This document shows positions 61,860-64,000 of a DNA stretch of 64,000 bases, piece after piece. Location of the stretch: assembly GCF_902459465.1 (NCBI RefSeq), contig NC_047081.1, positions 12,572,012-12,636,011 of the forward strand, given 5' to 3'. The notes under the pieces were generated by a model that saw nothing but the letters and a program-made list of their open reading frames with translations, had not been told where the DNA came from and searched no databases. Both the position numbers and the translations under genes were made by a program. The stretch is from Asterias rubens (taxonomy: Eukaryota; Echinodermata; Asteroidea; Forcipulatida; Asteriidae). Numbering within the stretch: position 1 is the stretch's first letter; each line of letters starts with the position of its first letter.

Positions 61860-64000
61860 TTGTTGTTGTTGTTGCTGGATTTGCTGCATGACAATCTGAT
61901 GATGTTGATCTAAAGGATAAAAAGAAACGAGTCCCAACGTAAATGCCAAGTCTTCCGCGTCAGATTACTTAACAACATGAATTATTTGAAGGAACTTCTT
62001 CGCAGCCAAGTGGTTTACCGACCAATCATGCCATGACTTTGACCATCTCCTGTGCATGTCACCTACTTACTTTTAGTATGTTGTGCAAAGAAACAAGTGA
62101 TACATTAGTCAGCATATGAACATAGCCGACTGTGTTACATCAAGAAGGTACTTTTTAGGATTGACTTACTTCTTTGTGCAATGTTTTGTTGTGTTGTTGC
62201 CGGTGCCTGGAAACTGTTATTTGATCCCCCTCCACGCCCACCAGTGAAATTCATATTAAGTGGTCGTTCTGGAGAGAATGGGTACCCTGATCCACCTCCG
62301 CTTCCCCCTCCTGAGCCTCCGTAACCTCCCCCCTTGCCTCCACTTCCTCCCAAGAAATGTTCCTGGAATAATGGCAGGTCCTTCCTCCTCTTTCTCATGA
62401 TACACTCTTTGTCTGCAAGAAAATTAATTTCAATTTATTTATCAATTTTTTATTTCAACAGATTCACCCAGTCAGTGGCAACTGCTGGTTCCCTTAGGTT
62501 CATGTCAACAAAAATCTTAAATGATGAAAGATCAAAACAAATTAATAACAATAATATATAAAACCCTCTGCAGGCCTAACTGAATTTATAAAGAAAGGAT
62601 AAAAGGTTAAAAACTAGTGTGCTGCAGAGTTTTTCAGCGTTGTGTTTCAAAGTGACTCATCACAAAAATAAAAAGCTTCAAGAAAAGTTTGAAAAAAAGA
62701 AGAAAAAAAACCCTTCACTATTACAGAAAGAGGGCATTCACAAAAGGAATTATAGGCCACGGACAATGCACAACATATGAACAAATAAATCAACTGATTG
62801 ATATCAATTACATAACTTGTATAACAAAAAATTCAATAAATTACTGTTATTCAAGTTGGTTTCACATTTTGTTTTCAAATCTGTTTGGAGGGATTTTTCA
62901 GGGCATTTCTCCCTTGGGTTGTATTTTCTATGATGTAATTTCTGATCCTGTTGCTTACCGGTAATCTGAGGGTGATAGGTGAATGGTTTAGGTTCGCTCA
63001 CTTCCTTATCCGATCGCCTCTGAAGTTGAACTTGAACATGTGCTTGTTTGCTTATGTAGCAGTCTTTATATTTGGGTGTCTTGAAAACAATCGCAAACTG
63101 CCAGAGAATCAATTGGAAAACAAGTATAAAATTGCAATTATAACTAGACAAGTGTTTGGTGCAAAACAAAAACTGAGGATTTGGGTTATCACAAGATAAA
63201 TAATTCTGAATTGAAAAAGTCATTGTGAAATTAATGCCATTTTCCCGATACACATGGCTGTTGTTTATTCCGATGCAATAATGTCAAGTTACATGTAAGT
63301 ATGGAATCCAGAAATAGAACCTGATGCTTTACAGAGCTTAAGTTTACAGCTGATGACAAAGAAACATTATGAACATTCTCCACTAATTTTGCTGTAGTGT
63401 TGTAGTAGGGAATATTAACTTCGCATTTGAACTTCGCATTTGAACTTCCTCTTTGAAAGGGATGAAAGGGTAAGTTTGGGTTATGTGTGAAAGGTGCAGA
63501 GCATTTTACCAACGAAGTTGTTATAATCTTTAATTGACGAAGTAGACAATCTGAACACTCAAGACTCTCTCGAGTGTTTACAATAGATCCTTCTAACTTC
63601 ACTCCCAACAAACCCCCAACCCTGTATAAAAACTCAACACTTAACCTCATAATGGTAGTATGACCGACACTAATCAGTGTGAAGCAAAATTAGTTCACTA
63701 GTTAATCTCTCAGCGATTCCACAAAATCAAACAAAGAATGCAATTGGATTTGAGTCGAATTAGTGTTTATAAAAAGTGAATAGGTTGCGACCTATTAGAG
63801 GCATTGCTTTAAAAGCTCAGTTTTTTCATTATTACCTACCTGTCTGTGGACATCTGTGGGCCCAAAGTCTGCATATGCCTCCCAAATTGTCTCCCCACTT
63901 CCGCTTGGGTTCATCTCAAAAAACCTCACATAAATGTCGTCCTTTTGAACTTTATCACAAAGCAGATATACCTCGTCATTCCCTGTCACACATCCTGAGC
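56350..64000 (-). CDS. NFKB1: NF-kB p105/p100-type protein (partial, 5' end outside window)
   Basis: Fourteen coding exons (-): 64000-63840, 63097-62959, 62412-62170, 61909-61637, 60420-60310, 59809-59659, 59188-59074, 58811-58574, 58458-58370, 58232-57888, 57653-57473, 57329-57157, 56740-56638, 56510-56350 (TAG). All phases agree. The window begins inside the Rel homology domain's dimerisation half ([17 protein letters not shown] ... [21 protein letters not shown]). A nuclear localisation signal (MRKRRKD), a glycine-rich region, a 21-Gln tract, about six ankyrin repeats ([34 protein letters not shown]), a death domain ([20 protein letters not shown] ... INVIAEI) and a tail with two DSG motifs follow. 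In the family the C-terminal half acts as an IkB in the cytoplasm; limited proteolysis at the glycine-rich region frees the p50 DNA-binding half. An AATAAA at 56332-56327 lies just downstream of the stop. Confidence 0.95.
59262..59345 (-). repeat. LINE 3' tail with (AATTC)n
   Basis: AATTCAATTCAATTAAATTT repeats followed by CTTTATTTATCATGCCCAGC, which on the minus strand reads as the 3' end of an L2/CR1-like element with a simple tail. It lies in an NF-kB intron, in the same orientation as the gene. Confidence 0.5.
59988..60060 (+). mobile_element. tRNA-derived SINE head
   Basis: GGGCTAGATAGCTCAGTTGG and GTATAGTGGC form a good A box; GGTCGAAGGTTCAAAACATG is a B box-like motif. The acceptor stem does not pair, so it is not a functional tRNA gene. 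It lies in an NF-kB intron. Confidence 0.55.
60527..61409. mobile_element. 883-bp non-autonomous DNA transposon
   Basis: Inverted ends CCAGGGGGCGATTTCACTAA CG and complement CCTGGGGCCGATTTCACTAA CG, with TA directly outside both (60525-60526, 61410-61411). Both subterminal regions are full of variants of TCGCAA/TTAGCGATGG, in inverted orientation at the two ends, as expected of transposase-binding repeats. No transposase frame is present. It lies in the NF-kB intron between exons 61909-61637 and 60420-60310. Confidence 0.8.
61815..61877 (-). repeat. NFKB1: CAG/CAA repeat coding 21 glutamines in NF-kB
   Basis: Twenty-one consecutive glutamine codons within exon 61909-61637: six CAA in one run, a long CAG run, then mixed. 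It is preceded by [11 protein letters not shown] and followed by [11 protein letters not shown], linking the glycine-rich region to the ankyrin half. Uninterrupted CAG codons make this part liable to length change. Confidence 0.93.
62200..62370 (-). other. NFKB1: Glycine-rich region (p105 processing signal) of NF-kB
   Basis: Within exon 62412-62170, [36 protein letters not shown] and [11 protein letters not shown]. In vertebrate p105 a glycine-rich region directly after the NLS stops the proteasome and defines the end of p50. Position after MRKRRKD and composition are as expected; the processing itself is inference. Confidence 0.8.

Noticed and set aside
63231-63650. 139-codon minus-strand open frame in NF-kB
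   Set aside because: It lies between two phase-matched Rel-domain exons, has no homology and no splice support; probably chance.
1-64000. CRISPR arrays, operons, bacterial promoters or phage genes
   Set aside because: The spliceosomal introns and animal gene content show eukaryotic nuclear DNA; the tandem repeats lack the spacer structure of CRISPR.

Overview
The window is intron-rich, AT-rich animal nuclear DNA. It holds one complete copy each of an HSD17B1/RDH8-like dehydrogenase, OGDH, a CaRF-like gene, an SLC15A3/4-like transporter and RSAD1, and most of a class I NF-kB (p105-type) gene. The protein divergence, the single p105-type NF-kB gene and the dense small inverted-repeat elements suggest an invertebrate deuterostome. 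The TTAA-flanked repeat family resembles elements I associate with sea stars, so an asteroid echinoderm is my best guess; that is recollection, not proof.

Layout. 0.4-4.6 kb (-): five-exon short-chain dehydrogenase with a decayed reverse transcriptase in intron 1. 4.6-8.6 kb: intergenic, with a 225-bp foldback element (9-bp target duplication) and a decayed coding-like stretch. 8.6-33.9 kb (-): mitochondrial 2-oxoglutarate dehydrogenase E1, 22 coding-exon positions, every junction phase-consistent, predicting 1023 aa. Exon position 3 exists in two mutually exclusive versions (3A at 30.1 kb, 3B at 26.0 kb). A 34-bp minisatellite of about 32 units lies in one intron. 33.9-35.9 kb: head-to-head intergenic region. 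35.9-40.3 kb (+): four-exon gene (430 aa) with a CaRF/ALS2CR8-like domain and a LINE fragment in intron 2. 40.3-43.4 kb: convergent intergenic region. 43.4-48.8 kb (-): eight-exon proton/oligopeptide-histidine transporter (582 aa). 48.9-51.5 kb: intergenic. 51.5-53.1 kb (-): two-exon RSAD1/HemW-like radical SAM protein (489 aa). 53.1-56.3 kb: intergenic with microsatellite and TTAA element. 56.3-64.0 kb (-): NF-kB from mid Rel homology domain to stop, with glycine-rich region, a 21-glutamine tract, ankyrin repeats, death domain and a tail with two DSG motifs; its 5' part lies beyond the window.

The genes do not form an operon-like unit; they are ordinary neighbours on a chromosome (mitochondrial metabolism, lysosomal-type transport, innate immune transcription). 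The main points of interest are the OGDH exon switch, the NF-kB processing and degradation signals, the CaRF-like gene, and a varied set of short non-autonomous transposons whose ends and target duplications can be read directly. Intron boundaries were called by hand from GT/AG, reading frame and family similarity; no transcript evidence was available.
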